DNA of 64,000 nt, from positions 28,065-92,064 of the forward strand of contig CAMCQT010000002.1 in NCBI GenBank assembly GCA_945877125.1. The letters are read 5' to 3'. Source of the stretch: Candidatus Brevifilum fermentans (GTDB lineage: Bacteria; Chloroflexota; Anaerolineae; Anaerolineales; Villigracilaceae). Below are positions 15,264-23,906 of the stretch, piece after piece (positions within the stretch are counted from its first letter, which is position 1; each line of letters begins with the position of its first letter). Position numbers and translations under genes: made by a program. The notes under the pieces were generated by a model. It searched no databases and was not told the origin of the DNA. It saw only the letters and a list, made by a program, of their open reading frames with translations.

Positions 15264-17147
15264 ATGAATAAGAAAATATATCAAATCATGAACATCGTTG
15301 TGGTGTTCGCTTTAACCTTTGGAGGTTATTCCCAGGCGCGGGCTTCAACCGGGACTGCTCCGCTGCTGTCTGGGATTGCCTATTATGTGTCTGCGACGGC
15401 TGGTAATGATGCCAATGCGGGCACATTGACTGCTCCGTTTAATACCATTTCCAAGGCGATGAATGTGGCTCAAACTGGAGATTTAATTTACGTCCGCGCT
15501 GGTACATATCCCACTTTTTCCATCTCCAAATCAGGCATCACCGTTGCTGGATATAACGGTGAAATGCCTGTCATTTCAGGTGGAAAAGGAATCGAGTGCT
15601 CCAAAAAAACGGATGTCGTCATCAAAGGTTTTGATGTGACTGGCGCAAGCGGAAATTACATAGGAGCAATAACACTCGACAACTGTAGTAACGTTGTGGT
15701 GGAGGGTAATAAGATTCATGATAATAAAGCTACCAGTGTTTCGGGAATCGTTATTTTAGGATCGAACAATAAAGTATTGAACAATGAGATTTATAACAAT
15801 AATTTTGCCGGAATCAGACTGTATGGCGCCACCCTGAATAACGAGATCGCTTTCAATAAAGTATACAATCACACTTTGTCAGCCGGGAACTCGGATGGAA
15901 TAGGGATCGCTGATGCAGCCGTGTCCAAAACAAATATTCATGACAACACGGTTTTTGGTAACTCTGATGACGGGATCGATACCTGGGCTAGCCCTGGAAA
16001 TGTTATTAAAAACAACGTGTCCTATGGAAACGGAGGAACCGGGGACGGGAACGGCTTTAAGATGGGCGGCAGTTCTACGGGTGGAAACAATATCGTAGTC
16101 GGGAACGTATCCTATTCCAATGAGACGTGCGGTTTTACATCAAATGGAAATGGAAATTATTATGAGAGCAATGCGTCATACAACAATGGGATGTGCGGCT
16201 TCGGTGACTCCTGGAGAAATGCAGGAAATACGCAAACGAGTTCATTTATAAATAATCTGGCTTATAACAATCCTGATGGCAACTTCAAAATCAGTTCAAC
16301 ATATACTACGGTCTTTCTTGGTAATTCAGAAAATCCCGCAATGCCAACTGTGCCTACAGCTACAAGCACCGTGTCTCCTGTTATTACAGCCACTGTTATA
16401 CCCTCCTTGACCAGTACGTTAGCAGCGCCAACCGTTGCTCCGACTCTAACGCCCATGGCGACCCATACGTCAACTTTGCCGATGGCGACTATAACCGCAT
16501 CACCTTCTGTTCCAGTGTCACCTACTGCCACTCAAGCAGCACCCATGCCAACAGTGGTTGTGACCGCGTCTCTGGTGCCGGTGTCGCCTACGGTTATCTC
16601 ATCCCCAATTCCGGTGATGCCCACCGTTACTTCGTCTCCAGTTCCAGTGATGCCCACCGTTACTTCGTCCCCAGTTCCAGTGATGCCAACCGTTACTTCG
16701 TCTCCAATTCCAGTGGTACCCACCATTACACTGACATCTGAGCCGCCAGTGCAGCCAACTTCTCTGCCGGCTTTGGAAACTATTTTCGATGATAAAAACG
16801 GCGCTTTTGTTTATTCGGCGGGTTGGGAGGATGTATCTAAAACGAGAGCCTACAATGGCTCTTATAAGCAGACGAATCGCAAAGATGCATCTGTGACTTT
16901 CAACTTTACTGGGCAGTCTTTTAGTATTCTGCACAAGAGCGGCCCGGAATTTGGCAAAATGGATGTTTATGTGGATGGCGTGTTACTGGGGAGCGTTAAT
17001 GAAAGGACTGCCAAGTCTTCATTTCAACAACGCTGGAATTATACCGGGCAACTAGCCCCGGGAAATCATACGCTCAAACTGGTGTTTGCTGTTTCGAAAA
17101 AATCGAACAGGATCAGTGGATCAATAGATGCTGTGATTGTTCGTTAG
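15264..17147 (+). CDS. Secreted right-handed beta-helix protein with PT-rich linker and C-terminal carbohydrate-binding-like domain
   Basis: 627 residues. A signal peptide (about 1-28, ending SQARA) precedes YYVSATAGNDANAGTLTAPF, the opening of DUF1565/pectate-lyase-like parallel beta-helices, which runs to about residue 350 with many N-rich turns (NNEIYNN, NNKVLNN). Residues about 355-505 are a Thr/Pro/Val linker with four 11-residue repeats of the type PVPVMPTVTSS. The last about 115 residues (FVYSAGWEDV ... GKMDVYVDGVLLGSV) look like a galactose-binding-type beta-sandwich. Likely a surface or secreted polysaccharide-binding or -cleaving protein. Start has AAGGAGA upstream. Confidence 0.85.
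   Translation: MNKKIYQIMNIVVVFALTFGGYSQARASTGTAPLLSGIAYYVSATAGNDANAGTLTAPFNTISKAMNVAQTGDLIYVRAGTYPTFSISKSGITVAGYNGEMPVISGGKGIECSKKTDVVIKGFDVTGASGNYIGAITLDNCSNVVVEGNKIHDNKATSVSGIVILGSNNKVLNNEIYNNNFAGIRLYGATLNNEIAFNKVYNHTLSAGNSDGIGIADAAVSKTNIHDNTVFGNSDDGIDTWASPGNVIKNNVSYGNGGTGDGNGFKMGGSSTGGNNIVVGNVSYSNETCGFTSNGNGNYYESNASYNNGMCGFGDSWRNAGNTQTSSFINNLAYNNPDGNFKISSTYTTVFLGNSENPAMPTVPTATSTVSPVITATVIPSLTSTLAAPTVAPTLTPMATHTSTLPMATITASPSVPVSPTATQAAPMPTVVVTASLVPVSPTVISSPIPVMPTVTSSPVPVMPTVTSSPVPVMPTVTSSPIPVVPTITLTSEPPVQPTSLPALETIFDDKNGAFVYSAGWEDVSKTRAYNGSYKQTNRKDASVTFNFTGQSFSILHKSGPEFGKMDVYVDGVLLGSVNERTAKSSFQQRWNYTGQLAPGNHTLKLVFAVSKKSNRISGSIDAVIVR
16603..16732 (+). repeat. 33-bp coding tandem repeats (PVPVMPTVTSS)
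   Basis: About four direct copies of a 33-bp unit (CCAGTTCCAGTGATGCC...TCGTCC), the middle two nearly identical, in the linker of the beta-helix protein. Such arrays vary in copy number by slippage. Confidence 0.9.
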
Positions 17148-17163
17148 AGGTTTTGGCTCATAC

Positions 17164-17204
17164 AAAAAGAGAGACGCATATTTAATGCGTCTCTCTTTTT
17201 ATAT
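17164..17204 (+). terminator. Intrinsic terminator of the beta-helix gene
   Basis: AAAAAGAGAGACGCAT pairs perfectly with ATGCGTCTCTCTTTTT across loop ATTTA, ending in T. Confidence 0.9.
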
Positions 17205-17236
17205 GACGAATTGTCTGTCTGTTTCAGCGTCTTGGC

Positions 17237-17635
17237 CTACTGAAAATATTTTCTCACTTTGGTTGCGATCTGGCGGTCGGTCATTTTGTCTATCGTTTCT
17301 ACTCCAACGATGGGCACTTTGATCTTTTCATGGGCGATGCGCTTTTCAAGTTCACCTTTGGCCTCGCCCGGGCCAAAGATAAAGACCGCCTCTGCCGCGC
17401 GGATCTGGGCAATCACTTTGTCGTAAAACTTTTTGAGCTGTTCAGAAAATTTGTTGTCCAATTGGTCGTCTGCCTGTTGATACTGGGCGCTGTAAGGAGA
17501 CTTTGGGCGAGAGGCTCCCCGGTATGGAATGTGTCTTCCCACCCCCGATTCGATTTTTTGGATGTCTTCCCCTTGTTCATTTTGGATCACGATTACCGCT
17601 TTTTTGTGATCGATCCACAAGCCGATATTCTTCAT
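17237..17635 (-). CDS. Conserved small protein, NIGLWIDHKKAV family
   Basis: 132 residues from the second of two adjacent ATGs (17635; first at 17638). GGAGG is 7 nt before the second and only 4 nt before the first. Pattern: N-terminal strand IGLWIDHKKAVIV, IESGVGRH, helix LDNKFSEQLKKFYDKVIAQI, then the glycine-rich VFIFGPGEAKGELEKRI and a C-terminal DKMTDRQIATKVRKYF. This matches a widespread bacterial family of unknown function that resembles the central domain of release-factor-like proteins. The function is not known to me. Monocistronic, with its own promoter. Confidence 0.75.
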   Translation of the reverse strand: MKNIGLWIDHKKAVIVIQNEQGEDIQKIESGVGRHIPYRGASRPKSPYSAQYQQADDQLDNKFSEQLKKFYDKVIAQIRAAEAVFIFGPGEAKGELEKRIAHEKIKVPIVGVETIDKMTDRQIATKVRKYFQ

Positions 17636-17678
17636 CATAGATCCTCCAGTTTTTGAAAGTTTTCAACTCTCCAATTCC

Positions 17679-17706
17679 ATTATACAATTTTCTGGCTCAA
17701 GTTCAA
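17679..17706 (-). promoter_or_regulatory. Sigma70-type promoter of the 17.2-17.6 kb gene
   Basis: Minus strand TTGAAC (17701-17706), 16-nt spacer, TATAAT (17679-17684), about 44 nt before the ATG. Confidence 0.65.
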
Positions 17707-17754
17707 CTTTTGTGGTCATGCCGTCACGCCCTTTTCGCATGACCTTCTTCCATT

Positions 17755-17911
17755 ACGGCTTTCTCAAAGTAGGTTGACTCGTTTTCAAATTTGTAGCAAG
17801 GCTCAACGCGAAAGGCGCGAAGTGAGCGATTTTCGCAAAAAGAAAAATTTCGCGTTCATTCGCACTTTTCGCATAATTCGCGTTAAGCTTTTTCGACTTT
17901 GAGAAAGCCGT
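17755..17911. mobile_element. MITE-like element, copy 1
   Basis: 157 bp bounded by perfect 16-bp terminal inverted repeats ACGGCTTTCTCAAAGT and ACTTTGAGAAAGCCGT. The interior is itself palindromic, built from TTCGC/GCGAA words, and has no coding capacity. A diverged copy lies at 20450-20609. No clear target duplication is visible. Together with 17640-17754 (promoter) this accounts for the non-coding gap before the NUDIX gene. Confidence 0.85.
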
Positions 17912-17996
17912 GCTCCCATTCCCTGCCCTATGATAAGCCGCTTCATCAGTGTATGATTAATATTGAAATCTGACAACTCTGGAGACTTGTAAACGT

Positions 17997-18533
17997 ATGG
18001 CACTTAAACCCTGGAAAATTTTAGAATCAAATTACCTGCGCCCGCGGATTCGTTTCGATCAATGCGAATTGCCCAATGGAAAAATTTTTGAAGCAACGGC
18101 TTTTGAATTCCGCACCTGGGCGTCTGTTTTGGCTCTCACGAAAGATCAGGAAGTTGTGCTGGTCAGGCAATTTCGGCATGGGGCACAGGCTGCCTTTTTT
18201 GAATTTCCGGGCGGCGTGGTGGAAGATGACGAAAATCCGCTGGACGGGATGCGGCGCGAGCTTTCTGAAGAAACAGGATACACGGGTTCCAATATGATCG
18301 AGGTTGGAAAGTTTTATCCGAACCCTGCCCTGCAAACGAATCTAATGTATGGCTATCTGGCGTACGATGTGGAAAAAACAGATGTTCAAAAATTTGATGA
18401 AGCCGAGGATATTGAAGTACATCTTGTCGCGCTGGATGAATTGATCGCCATGACAAAGCGCGGAGAATTTCAACATGGCTTGCAGGTTGCTGTATTATTT
18501 CACGCGCTGGCTTACATGAACCGCATTCAATAA
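17997..18533 (+). CDS. NUDIX hydrolase, ADP-ribose pyrophosphatase type
   Basis: 178 residues. The Nudix box is complete: GGVVEDDENPLDGMRRELSEETGY (about residues 72-95; written here in parts: GGVVEDDEN, REL-SEETGY). The preceding VRQFRHGA and following FYPNPALQTN fit the ADP-ribose/sugar-nucleotide branch. Ribosome site GGAGA precedes the ATG. The stop is directly followed by the ATG of the heparinase gene, so they form a two-gene unit, bounded on both sides by MITE-like elements. Confidence 0.9.
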   Translation: MALKPWKILESNYLRPRIRFDQCELPNGKIFEATAFEFRTWASVLALTKDQEVVLVRQFRHGAQAAFFEFPGGVVEDDENPLDGMRRELSEETGYTGSNMIEVGKFYPNPALQTNLMYGYLAYDVEKTDVQKFDEAEDIEVHLVALDELIAMTKRGEFQHGLQVAVLFHALAYMNRIQ

Positions 18534-20447
18534 ATGAGATCAAAATTTTTTATCGGCATTAAATATTTGCGCCAGTTGGGGTTTCGTCCGCTGGCGTTGT
18601 ATGCGTTGTACAAATTTGGGCTGCTCACCGGTCACTATAAACGGGTGACGCCGGCAACCCCAAATCACGTAAATCTTAATTTCTATTCCCTGTTCACTCT
18701 TCCCTTGCGCGATCAACTTTCCCAAACCCTCGGCGAAGATGGCAGGGCGGATCTTCTCAAAGAAGCGGATGAAATTGTTAATGGGAATTTTCGAATGTTC
18801 GGCGCTGACCCTGTGGAAATAAAACTCACAGGTGATTGGCCGCTTGCACATTGGACAGATTTTGAAACAGGCAAGATCGACCTTCGACCTTTGACCTTTG
18901 ACATTAAGTATATTTGGGAACCCGCCCGCTTCGGCTGGGCATTTGCGCTAGGCCGCGCCTATCACCTCACGCAAGATGAAAGATACACCGAAGCCTTTTG
19001 GAAATATTTTGAATCTTTCACCAAAGCGAATCCCGCAAACCTCGGGCCGCATTGGATGAATGGGCAGGAGGTTGCCATTCGGCTGATGAGTCTCGTTTGG
19101 GCGGCACATGTTTTTGAAAGCGCACCCGCTACCAGCGTGGAAAGACGCGGGCTTCTCATCCAAAATATTTACGCGCACGCCAGTCGCATTCCGTCCACGC
19201 TTGTGTATGCGCGTTCGCAAAATAATAATCATCTTGTCACCGAAGCCGCAGCAATTTATACGGCGGGTTTGTTTTTCAAAAATTCTACGTGGCGCAAACT
19301 CGGTTGGAAGTGGCTCAACTGGGCGTTTCAAAATCAGATCGGCGGTTATGGCGAGTACATTCAGCACAGCACAAACTATCATCGTGTGATGCTGCAAACC
19401 GCGCTGTGGATCAATTTTATTAAACAGGATGCCTTTTCTTCAAAGACTTCACAAGCGATTGGACGTTCTGCCCACTGGATTTTTTCACTCCTCGACAACG
19501 CCTCTGGACTCACCCCGAACCTGGGTGCCAACGATGGGGCTTTGATCTTCGCTTTGAGTTCTGCCGCCTTCGAAGATTATCGTCCTACTGTGCAAGCCGC
19601 CGCCCGCGCCTTCCTGCGGACTAGCCTGCCGTCGGGCGCATGGGACGAGATGTCACTTTGGTTCGGCTTGAAAGCCGCTGACCGTGTGGCTGATTCAAGC
19701 GCGTACCTCACCGAAAACCTGCGCGGAAAAAATTCGTGGGCGTATCTGCGTGCCTCGCATTTCAAGAGCCGCCTCTCGCATATTGACCAGTTGAATTTGG
19801 ATTTGTGGTGGCGCGGATTAAACATCACACAAGACGCAGGCACTTATTTGTACAACGCCACCCCGCCCTGGGATAATCCGCTGGTGACCACGCGCGTTCA
19901 CAATACAGTCACCGTAGATGGACGCGATCAAATGACCCGCGCCGGACGCTTCCTTGTGCTAGATTGGGCAGACGCGCACTCCAAAAATTTAATCGAAACT
20001 GACGAAAATGTTTTGGGGCGTGTGCGCGCCTATCATCGCGGATTTCACGGCATAAAACACGAGCGCACCGTGACGGTCCATCAAGATGAACGCTGGATAA
20101 TCGAAGATAAACTTACTTCAGTGCATCGCACCCCGCACACCTACCGCCTGCACTGGCTTCTGCCCGATTACGAATGGAAACTCGAAGAGCACGAATCAGG
20201 CATCAGACTGCAACTCAATTCCCCGCATGGTTGGTTGATTCTTTCATCCTTCATCCCTCATCCTTCATCCTTTTCTGCCTCTCTCGTCCGCGCCGGTGAA
20301 TTGATCCACGGCCAACGGGATGTCCAACCCTACGAAGGCTGGGTCTCGCGCACGTATGGACAAAAATCCCCTGCCCTGTCACTTGCCTTTGAAATAACAT
20401 CCGAATTCAACGTCACCTTCACCAGCGAATTCACTTTTCCCCCATAA
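18534..20447 (+). CDS. Heparinase II/III family protein
   Basis: 637 residues without a signal peptide. The N-terminal alpha-toroid domain carries HWMNGQEVAIRLMSLVWA (about 169-186) and SQNNNHLVTEAAA (about 229-241; the HxxxE-type site), then YGEYIQHSTNYHRVMLQ with the Tyr/His pair typical of the catalytic centre. The C-terminal beta-sandwich starts near residue 400 (RASHFKSRLSHIDQLNLDLWW) and has TRVHNTVTVDGRDQM. Family members cleave or modify uronic-acid polysaccharides, and many bacterial members act in exopolysaccharide synthesis. Residues about 569-580 come from an inserted repeat. Confidence 0.88.
   Translation: MRSKFFIGIKYLRQLGFRPLALYALYKFGLLTGHYKRVTPATPNHVNLNFYSLFTLPLRDQLSQTLGEDGRADLLKEADEIVNGNFRMFGADPVEIKLTGDWPLAHWTDFETGKIDLRPLTFDIKYIWEPARFGWAFALGRAYHLTQDERYTEAFWKYFESFTKANPANLGPHWMNGQEVAIRLMSLVWAAHVFESAPATSVERRGLLIQNIYAHASRIPSTLVYARSQNNNHLVTEAAAIYTAGLFFKNSTWRKLGWKWLNWAFQNQIGGYGEYIQHSTNYHRVMLQTALWINFIKQDAFSSKTSQAIGRSAHWIFSLLDNASGLTPNLGANDGALIFALSSAAFEDYRPTVQAAARAFLRTSLPSGAWDEMSLWFGLKAADRVADSSAYLTENLRGKNSWAYLRASHFKSRLSHIDQLNLDLWWRGLNITQDAGTYLYNATPPWDNPLVTTRVHNTVTVDGRDQMTRAGRFLVLDWADAHSKNLIETDENVLGRVRAYHRGFHGIKHERTVTVHQDERWIIEDKLTSVHRTPHTYRLHWLLPDYEWKLEEHESGIRLQLNSPHGWLILSSFIPHPSSFSASLVRAGELIHGQRDVQPYEGWVSRTYGQKSPALSLAFEITSEFNVTFTSEFTFPP
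20240..20273 (+). repeat. CATCCTT word repeat inside the heparinase gene
   Basis: Reiterated TTCATCCTTCATCCCTCATCC units encode FIPHPSSF in frame. The same word family lies in glyQS (36341-36426) and before a TIR fragment (32939-32970). Confidence 0.75.
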
Positions 20448-20449
20448 CT

Positions 20450-20609
20450 ACGGTTTTTTCAAAGTAGATAGACAAGGAATTATTTTTATGGCGTATTGGG
20501 AACGCGAATTCCACGAATGGGAGAATTCTTCGAATTTTTGTGGAATTATTCGCGCTATTTGAAAATTCGTGCCATTCGTGTTAAAAGCTTTTAACTTTGA
20601 GAAGGCCGT
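20450..20609. mobile_element. MITE-like element, copy 2
   Basis: 160 bp with ends ACGGTTTTTTCAAAGT and ACTTTGAGAAGGCCGT, which match copy 1 at 17755. The interior is an AATTCG/CGAATT palindrome that differs in sequence from copy 1. It begins 3 bp after the heparinase stop. Confidence 0.8.
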
Positions 20610-20705
20610 GTCCCAATAACCAATCTCCATTTACCATTCACTATTTTCCATTCCCTAATTCAAATAACGGGCGTAAAATAACCAAGCCGTAAAGGCAAGG
20701 AAACA

Positions 20706-20804
20706 ATGCACAACACAGACGAAAGTGACCTAAGTTCCTCAGATAATAAACCGCCCAGTATCGGCGGAAGTGACGTGTTTAATTTAAGTACTAACATCAC
20801 GTAG
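20706..20804 (+). CDS. Possible 32-residue leader peptide upstream of corA
   Basis: ATG preceded by AAGGAAAC encodes MHNTDESDLSSSDNKPPS... and stops at TAG inside the left arm of the hairpin at 20795-20828. The peptide is rich in Ser, Asp and Asn. Translation to the stop would disrupt the hairpin next to the corA ribosome site, the geometry of an attenuating leader. This is an inference; the ORF is short and may be chance. Confidence 0.4.
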   Translation: MHNTDESDLSSSDNKPPSIGGSDVFNLSTNIT

Positions 20805-20828
20805 GTGCGTACGCGCCTCTGCGTGATG
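20795..20828 (+). promoter_or_regulatory. Two-stage hairpin before corA
   Basis: CATCACG (20795-20801) pairs with CGTGATG (20822-20828). Inside it AGGTGCG pairs with CGCGCCT (one G-T) around TA. It lies 12 nt before the AGGAGG of corA. A second small hairpin, CCGCC-CAGTATC-GGCGG, lies about 40 nt upstream. Confidence 0.6.
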
Positions 20829-20851
20829 TCATATCACGCAAGGAGGCAGCC

Positions 20852-21778
20852 ATGCTGAGCATTTACAAGACCACTGAGCAAGGGCTCGAAAAGATCGAAA
20901 TGATCGCCAACGGCACATGGGTTAATGCAGTAGACCCAACGCCCGAAGAGATCGAAAAATTGGTTAACTGGGGGATGGATATGGACTATATCAACTATTC
21001 TCTTGACCAGGATGAAATGGCGCGCATGGAACGTGATGAAGATTACACCTTCATCCTGCTTCGCATTCCCATGTATCAGCCCGAAAGTGACGTTCCATAT
21101 AGTACTGTTCCGCTGGGCATCATGATTTTGGGGAACAAGATCATCACCGTCTGTCGTTACAATAGCGACATCTTCAAAGTACTGGCAAATGGAAAATATC
21201 GTTTACTGAAAACAGGCAAACGCTACCGCCTTGCGCTTTACATTTTCCTTGAAACTTCATCGCGCTATTTGAATCTACTGCGCGAGATCAACCGCGCAAC
21301 TGAAATTGTGGAAGACCAACTGCAAAAATCCACGCGCAATCGTGAAGTGTTGGAATTGCTCAAATATCAAAAGAGCCTCACGTATTTCTCCACTGCGCTG
21401 CGCTCCAACGAAGTGATGATGGAGCGTGTCCAAAAGACACAACTCTTCAACTACTATGAAGAAGATCAGGATCTGCTCGAAGATGTGCTGACCGAAAATC
21501 AGCAAGCCATCCAAATGACCAGCATCGCCACTGAAATTCTTTCAGGCATGATGGACGCCTTTGCTTCGATCATCTCCAATAATCTCAACGCCGTTATGAA
21601 AGCGCTTGCCGCGATCACGATCGTCCTCAACATGCCAGCCATCGTCGCCGCATTTTACGGCATGAACGTTGCCCTGCCCGGCGAAAGTCATCCGCTTGCA
21701 TTCCTCACTGTCATCGGCATATCTCTCACGCTGACCGCAGTGGCAACTTATATTTTCTACAAACGGGATTGGTTCTAA
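20852..21778 (+). CDS. corA: CorA-family Mg2+/divalent cation channel
   Basis: 308 residues, the normal length for short CorA proteins. A large cytoplasmic N-terminal domain contains the long helix EINRATEIVEDQLQKS. Two C-terminal membrane helices follow, the first ending in the selectivity motif YGMN (about residues 269-272). The C-terminus is the basic YKRDWF. Pentameric inner-membrane channel for Mg2+ influx in this family. AGGAGG ribosome site; SMP-30 follows after 1 bp. The structured leader may control it. Confidence 0.93.
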   Translation: MLSIYKTTEQGLEKIEMIANGTWVNAVDPTPEEIEKLVNWGMDMDYINYSLDQDEMARMERDEDYTFILLRIPMYQPESDVPYSTVPLGIMILGNKIITVCRYNSDIFKVLANGKYRLLKTGKRYRLALYIFLETSSRYLNLLREINRATEIVEDQLQKSTRNREVLELLKYQKSLTYFSTALRSNEVMMERVQKTQLFNYYEEDQDLLEDVLTENQQAIQMTSIATEILSGMMDAFASIISNNLNAVMKALAAITIVLNMPAIVAAFYGMNVALPGESHPLAFLTVIGISLTLTAVATYIFYKRDWF

Positions 21779-21779
21779 A

Positions 21780-22634
21780 ATGCAAGCCGAACTACTCCTC
21801 GATGCAAAAGCCACACTCGGCGAAGGTCCCGCCTGGGACGCAAAAACGCAAACCCTTTACTGGCTGGATATTCTCCAGAAGCGCATTTACGCAGGCACTC
21901 GAATCCTTGCCCAACTGGACGATCTCATCGGATGCCTTGCCCCGCGCAAAAATGGGAATCTCATTCTGGGCACGCGCCTCGGCTTCGCAAATCTGAATCC
22001 TGATTCTGGACAATTAACAGTTCTCGCCGCTTTGGATTCTGAGCTGCCTACCAACCGCCTCAACGACGGCAAATGTGACCCCGCCGGCCGCTTCATCGCC
22101 GGCAGCATGGACATGGGCGAGGAAAACCCAAGCGGCGCGTTATATTCATTTGACGGAAAACAAGCCACGCGCCTGCTCAGTGGAATCACTATTTCCAACG
22201 GACTCGCGTGGAGCGTTGACCATAAAACCTTTTATTACATCGACACCCCCACACGCGAAGTAAAAGCCTATGACTATGACCTCGCAACGGGGCAAATTGC
22301 AAACCCGCGTACTGTGATCCATGTCCCCGAATCCCTTGGCTGGCCCGACGGTATGACCTCTGACACAGACGGCAATTTGTGGATCTCCATTTGGGGTGGG
22401 GCGCAGGTCACCCAGTGGAATCCCAGCACAGGCAAACTGCTTGAGCAGATTCAGTTGCCAGCCTTGCACACGTCATCTTGCGTGTTCGGCGGCAAAGACA
22501 TGAACGAGTTATATGTCACGTCTGCGCGAAAAGGCATGAGCGAAGCAGACCTAAAAAAATACCCGCTCTCAGGCGGGTTGTTCAAAGTAATTACAAAAGT
22601 CGAAGGAATGCCGACATTTGAATTTGGTTCGTAG
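21780..22634 (+). CDS. SMP-30/gluconolactonase family protein
   Basis: 284 residues. LGEGPAWDAKTQTLYWLDI (about residues 14-32) is the canonical first blade with the metal-binding Glu. TNRLNDGKCDPAGRFIAGSM carries the conserved Asn/Asp ligands and ISNGLAWSVDHKTFYYID and GWPDGMTSDTDGNLWIS the remaining ones. These six-bladed propellers are Ca/Zn-dependent lactonases of sugar acids. Coupled to corA (1-bp gap). Confidence 0.93.
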   Translation: MQAELLLDAKATLGEGPAWDAKTQTLYWLDILQKRIYAGTRILAQLDDLIGCLAPRKNGNLILGTRLGFANLNPDSGQLTVLAALDSELPTNRLNDGKCDPAGRFIAGSMDMGEENPSGALYSFDGKQATRLLSGITISNGLAWSVDHKTFYYIDTPTREVKAYDYDLATGQIANPRTVIHVPESLGWPDGMTSDTDGNLWISIWGGAQVTQWNPSTGKLLEQIQLPALHTSSCVFGGKDMNELYVTSARKGMSEADLKKYPLSGGLFKVITKVEGMPTFEFGS

Positions 22635-22658
22635 GGCGGGTTTGTAACCCGCCTTTTT
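22635..22658 (+). terminator. Intrinsic terminator after the SMP-30 gene
   Basis: GGCGGGTT-TGT-AACCCGCC followed by TTTTT, abutting the TAG stop. The GGCGGGTT...AACCCGCC palindrome recurs widely in bacterial genomes. Confidence 0.85.
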
Positions 22659-23085
22659 ATTTCCACAATTCCTTCGCCAACCTCATGACTTCTTTTCTCT
22701 GACTTTCGGACAAATCTACAAACGGGGAATTTTCATAAACCGTATCGCGGTTCTCCACGATCAGCACGCGCGCATCTTCGCTGAACGTGTGCGAATGCCA
22801 GACGCCCTTCTTCACGTTATACAACTTATACAATTCCATATCCGCCGCGTGGATTTTTTTCACGTTTTCATTCCCTTCGCCGAGGAATAAAATACAACGC
22901 CCAGCGAGCAGCACAAAGACTTCATCTGTCTCGGTATGCTTTTGCATACGGGTGATTTTCTCAGGGAGGTAATCTGCTGTGTAGTTTATCAACGCCACGC
23001 GCCAGTTTTGATAATCGATCAGCGGCATGTAGTCAGGTTCATTGTGCTCGCGGATTTCAATCAGGGATTCGGAAATTACGGTCAT
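22657..23085 (-). CDS. Cupin-domain protein
   Basis: 142 residues forming one jelly-roll. MQKHTETDEVFVLLAGRCILFLG (about residues 47-69) is cupin motif 1 (HxxTDE) and GVWHSHTFSEDARVLIVEN motif 2. The metal ligands would be the His and Glu of these motifs. The reaction is unknown. ATG has GGAGG upstream. Convergent with the SMP-30 gene; the 3' end abuts its terminator. Confidence 0.85.
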   Translation of the reverse strand: MTVISESLIEIREHNEPDYMPLIDYQNWRVALINYTADYLPEKITRMQKHTETDEVFVLLAGRCILFLGEGNENVKKIHAADMELYKLYNVKKGVWHSHTFSEDARVLIVENRDTVYENSPFVDLSESQRKEVMRLAKELWK

Positions 23086-23105
23086 AAATATTTTTCCTCC
23101 GCATC

Positions 23106-23873
23106 TTATTTTATTGGGTTTCGCTGATTTATCAATTCATCAATAAATTTCCAGCGTTTGGTTTTGGTGTAATCCCCGCCTTCTGGATAAAAATAACGCG
23201 CATAGTCAGACCAGTTATCGGCAATGCCGTAGATCGGGTCTTTGGTTCCATTGGGCAAAAGATAACGTTCAATTCTGCCGTGAGCAGTTTTTGAAAGCGG
23301 ATTACTGCGCCCCCAACCGCAATACATCGCAACAGATTCAGCAAAATCTTCCTTGCGATTAAAACGCCAGTTTGCCCCGCTGGGAATGTCTCCGTAGAAA
23401 TATCCATAGGCATTGACGCCCGGCTTTCTGCCGTAGTGTCCCGCTTTGTTTTCTGCGCCGTGTGCGCCTGCATCCCATTGACCAGGTATTCTTTTTTTCA
23501 TTTTAGATAAAAATAAATTGGTAGACCCGTCTGTGAATTTTTCCAAAGCCAGTGACAATTTCCACTGATTCTTCGCATCCCAAACATGGGCCAGTTCATG
23601 GATAACTGACCATGCGCTGAATTGCGATTTTTCACTTAACTGGATGCGGTCTTTATAAGCCAGCCCCAGGTTTTTCCCTGTGTCTGTTCTTTCGATAAGG
23701 ACATCACCAAGTTGACGTTTGAAATTTTCATTCCCGCCCATTACTTCTGCAAATAACGCGATAGACATGTGCAGGAATTCCAGATCGCCTGCCCGCCAAC
23801 TTCCATTTTCTGCAACTCTGATTTGAAAATCCGCATGTATGCGTGTTATATGCTCTGTTTTATTTTGTTCCAT
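23106..23873 (-). CDS. HExxH zinc-metalloprotease-like protein
   Basis: 255 residues from ATG 23873; ATG 23894 is an alternative, and neither has a ribosome-binding site. SAWSVIHELAHVWD contains HELAH (about residues 93-97), and EDFAESVAMYCGWG supplies a plausible downstream Glu ligand. The middle is Gly/Asn/Tyr-rich (GAHGAENKAGHYG, VNAYGYFYGDIPSG). It resembles putative anthrax-lethal-factor-like or lysin-type metallopeptidases, but I cannot name the family. The upstream frame extension is an artefact of a terminator T-run read as Phe codons. Confidence 0.6.
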   Translation of the reverse strand: MEQNKTEHITRIHADFQIRVAENGSWRAGDLEFLHMSIALFAEVMGGNENFKRQLGDVLIERTDTGKNLGLAYKDRIQLSEKSQFSAWSVIHELAHVWDAKNQWKLSLALEKFTDGSTNLFLSKMKKRIPGQWDAGAHGAENKAGHYGRKPGVNAYGYFYGDIPSGANWRFNRKEDFAESVAMYCGWGRSNPLSKTAHGRIERYLLPNGTKDPIYGIADNWSDYARYFYPEGGDYTKTKRWKFIDELINQRNPIK

Positions 23874-23906
23874 GCGCGAAGTATAAACCAACATGAAAAG
23901 AAGGAC

